Source of the DNA: Chloroflexota bacterium
Lineage (GTDB): Bacteria > Chloroflexota > Anaerolineae > Anaerolineales > UBA4823
Assembly (NCBI GenBank): GCA_021849525.1
Contig: JAJZSS010000128.1
Location: forward strand, 1-5,801
DNA length: 5,801 bases
Direction of reading: 5' to 3'
The notes under the pieces were generated by a model, which did no database searches, was not told the origin of the DNA, and saw only the letters and a list, made by a program, of their open reading frames with translations. The first letter of the stretch is position 1. Each line of letters opens with the position of its first letter. Below, one piece after another: positions 4,463 through 5,801 of the stretch. The position numbers were made by a program, and so were the translations under genes.

Positions 4463-5801
4463 ATGTCCCGCCTTGCCCGCTCTGCCCTGATTGTTGTCAT
4501 CTTCTTTGGTCTCGAAAAAGGTCTGGGGTTTATTCGCCAGATTGCCATCGCTCGCCAGTTCGGCCTTTCACCCGAGCTGGACGCGTTTAATGCTGCCAAT
4601 AACATCCCCGATCTGATCTTCGCCCTCATCTCCGGTGGCGCCCTGGCGATGGCTCTGATCCCGGTTCTCTCCGAGACTATCCAAAAGCACAGCCGGGCAG
4701 AATCCTGGGAGCTTTTCTCGCGCGTTACCAACCTGGTATTCCTGGTCACCGCCGGATTATCCATCCTTGTGGCGCTCCTGGCCGAGCCACTGGTGGGCTG
4801 GCGGCTGGGGATTGCCCCCGGCTTCTCCACGCCCCAGCAGGCGCTCGTTGCCGATATGATGCGCCTGAACCTTTTTGCCACCCTGCTGCTATCCCTCGGC
4901 GGTCTGGTCATCGCCGGGCTGCAAGCCAACCAGCACTTCCTTTTACCCGCCCTCGCCCCCAGCATGTACGACCTGGGCATGCTGTTCGGAGTTTTCATCC
5001 TTTCGCCCGAGCAGGGTTACCAGATTGGTCCGCTCACCTTGCCGGCTTTCGGGATGGGTATTCACGGCCTGGTCTATGGCACCATCCTGGGTTCAGGGCT
5101 GTTCCTGCTGATCCAGATTCCGGGCTTGCTGCGTTTCGGCTTCCGCTGGAAACCAATTTTAGGCCTGGGCCACCCCGCCGTTCAGCAAGTGCTCGGCATG
5201 CTCGGGCCGCGTGTGGCCCATATGTTTTTCATCCAGCTTACCTTCCTGGGCCAGGATAATATCGCCTCCCGTCTCAATGCCGGCTCGATCTCCGCCCTGG
5301 TATATGGCTGGCTGTTCATGCAGGTCCCTGAGACCCTGATCGGGACAGCTCTCGGTACCGTCCTGCTGCCAACCATTTCCGAGCAAGTCGCCCGCCAGGA
5401 CCTGGAAAAATTCCAGACAACTCTGAACCATATTATCCGCCTGATCCTGGCACTGACGATTCCCAGCGCCATCCTGGTCAGCCTGATCTTGCCGCCAGTG
5501 GTGGCGATCCTGGGCTTCGACGCTGAAGGTACCAATCTGGTCGTTTGGACCGCCCGCGCTTACCTGCTGGGTCTGGTAGGTCACTCCTTGCTGGAAGTCG
5601 CCGCGCGGTCTTTTTACGCCCGCCAGCTGCCCCGCATCCCCATGCTCAGCGCCGGTCTCAACGCGGCTGTTTTCCTGGGCCTGGCAGCAGTGCTGGCTGC
5701 GCCCCTCGGCGCGCCGGGGATCGCTCTGGCAAACTCCATCGCCTTCACCGGGCAGGCCTTACTGCTGCTATTTCTCCTGCGAAAGAGCCTCCCCGGTATC
5801 C
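4463..5801 (+). CDS. murJ: MurJ/MviN-family lipid flippase, 3' end missing
   Basis: Multi-pass inner-membrane protein of the MATE-like flippase superfamily; MurJ flips lipid II, the peptidoglycan precursor, to the outside. The frame is open for 446 codons to the window edge; family members usually have about 510, so the last segments are missing. FGLEKGLGFIRQIAIARQFG (residues 15-34), DAFNAANNIPDLIF (40-53), LISGGALAMALIPVLSE (55-71) and IGTALGTVLLPTISE (293-307) are clear MurJ-family blocks, and long hydrophobic stretches recur throughout. Arg25 and Asp40 match E. coli Arg24 and Asp39, but the positions of Arg52 and Arg270 are Phe53 and Leu284. The gene may therefore be a paralogue with another lipid-linked cargo, and the symbol marks family, not proven role. 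ATG 4463 follows GGGAGG at 4443-4448 with a long 14-nt spacer, and no closer start codon exists. Long minus-strand frames here are shadows. Confidence 0.87.
   Translation, partial: MSRLARSALIVVIFFGLEKGLGFIRQIAIARQFGLSPELDAFNAANNIPDLIFALISGGALAMALIPVLSETIQKHSRAESWELFSRVTNLVFLVTAGLSILVALLAEPLVGWRLGIAPGFSTPQQALVADMMRLNLFATLLLSLGGLVIAGLQANQHFLLPALAPSMYDLGMLFGVFILSPEQGYQIGPLTLPAFGMGIHGLVYGTILGSGLFLLIQIPGLLRFGFRWKPILGLGHPAVQQVLGMLGPRVAHMFFIQLTFLGQDNIASRLNAGSISALVYGWLFMQVPETLIGTALGTVLLPTISEQVARQDLEKFQTTLNHIIRLILALTIPSAILVSLILPPVVAILGFDAEGTNLVVWTARAYLLGLVGHSLLEVAARSFYARQLPRIPMLSAGLNAAVFLGLAAVLAAPLGAPGIALANSIAFTGQALLLLFLLRKSLPGI

Noticed and set aside
4453..4998. 181-codon minus-strand ORF
   Set aside because: Arg/Ser-rich low-quality composition, lies antisense to the well-supported murJ-like frame; a shadow of codon bias.
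5159..5584. Two long overlapping minus-strand ORFs (141 and 117 codons)
   Set aside because: Antisense to the murJ-like frame, Gln/Asp-rich or Arg/Trp-rich without recognisable motifs; shadows.

Overview
The window looks like a stretch of chromosome from a free-living bacterium. It is moderately GC-rich by eye, has single-copy tRNA genes that do not encode CCA, and shows no mobile element, phage or CRISPR signature. The gene mix and protein style (short CysE, MurJ-like protein with a DAFNAANN...IPDLIFALISGGAL motif, globin/Rieske proteins) make Chloroflexota, Anaerolineae-like, my best guess. That is an inference, not something the sequence proves.

Layout from left to right: (1) the 3' end of cysK (cysteine synthase) followed after 42 bp by cysE (serine acetyltransferase), both on +, a two-step cysteine biosynthesis operon. 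CysE ends in Ile, as expected of a partner in the CysE-CysK complex. (2) A terC-family membrane protein gene on -, whose stop codon directly abuts the cysE stop. It has a strongly structured 5' leader carrying GGGGAGTAG, a 9-mer typical of yybP-ykoY manganese riboswitches, and the pieces of a Shine-Dalgarno switch. (3) A divergent 239-bp regulatory region. (4) On +, a 457-residue protein that joins an N-terminal sensor-globin/protoglobin domain to two complete Rieske [2Fe-2S] domains. This is the most unusual object in the window. (5) On -, convergent with it, a HemG-like flavodoxin-domain protein. (6) Two tRNA-Ser genes on - (anticodons TGA and GCT), each with its own promoter-like sequence and a shared GC-rich discriminator, ending in a good intrinsic terminator. 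(7) On +, a MurJ/MviN-family flippase gene that runs off the right edge. It keeps the family fold and several signature residues but lacks two Arg positions considered essential in E. coli MurJ.

Functional reading: cysK-cysE make cysteine, the sulfur source for Fe-S clusters. The globin-Rieske-Rieske protein would bind one heme and two [2Fe-2S] clusters in the cytoplasm, a plausible gas-reactive redox enzyme or sensor. The adjacent HemG-like flavoprotein could serve heme synthesis or electron transfer. TerC-family proteins are linked to metal (manganese) export, which fits a riboswitch-like leader. These links are inferred from proximity and family knowledge; only the domain calls and motifs are read directly from the sequence.
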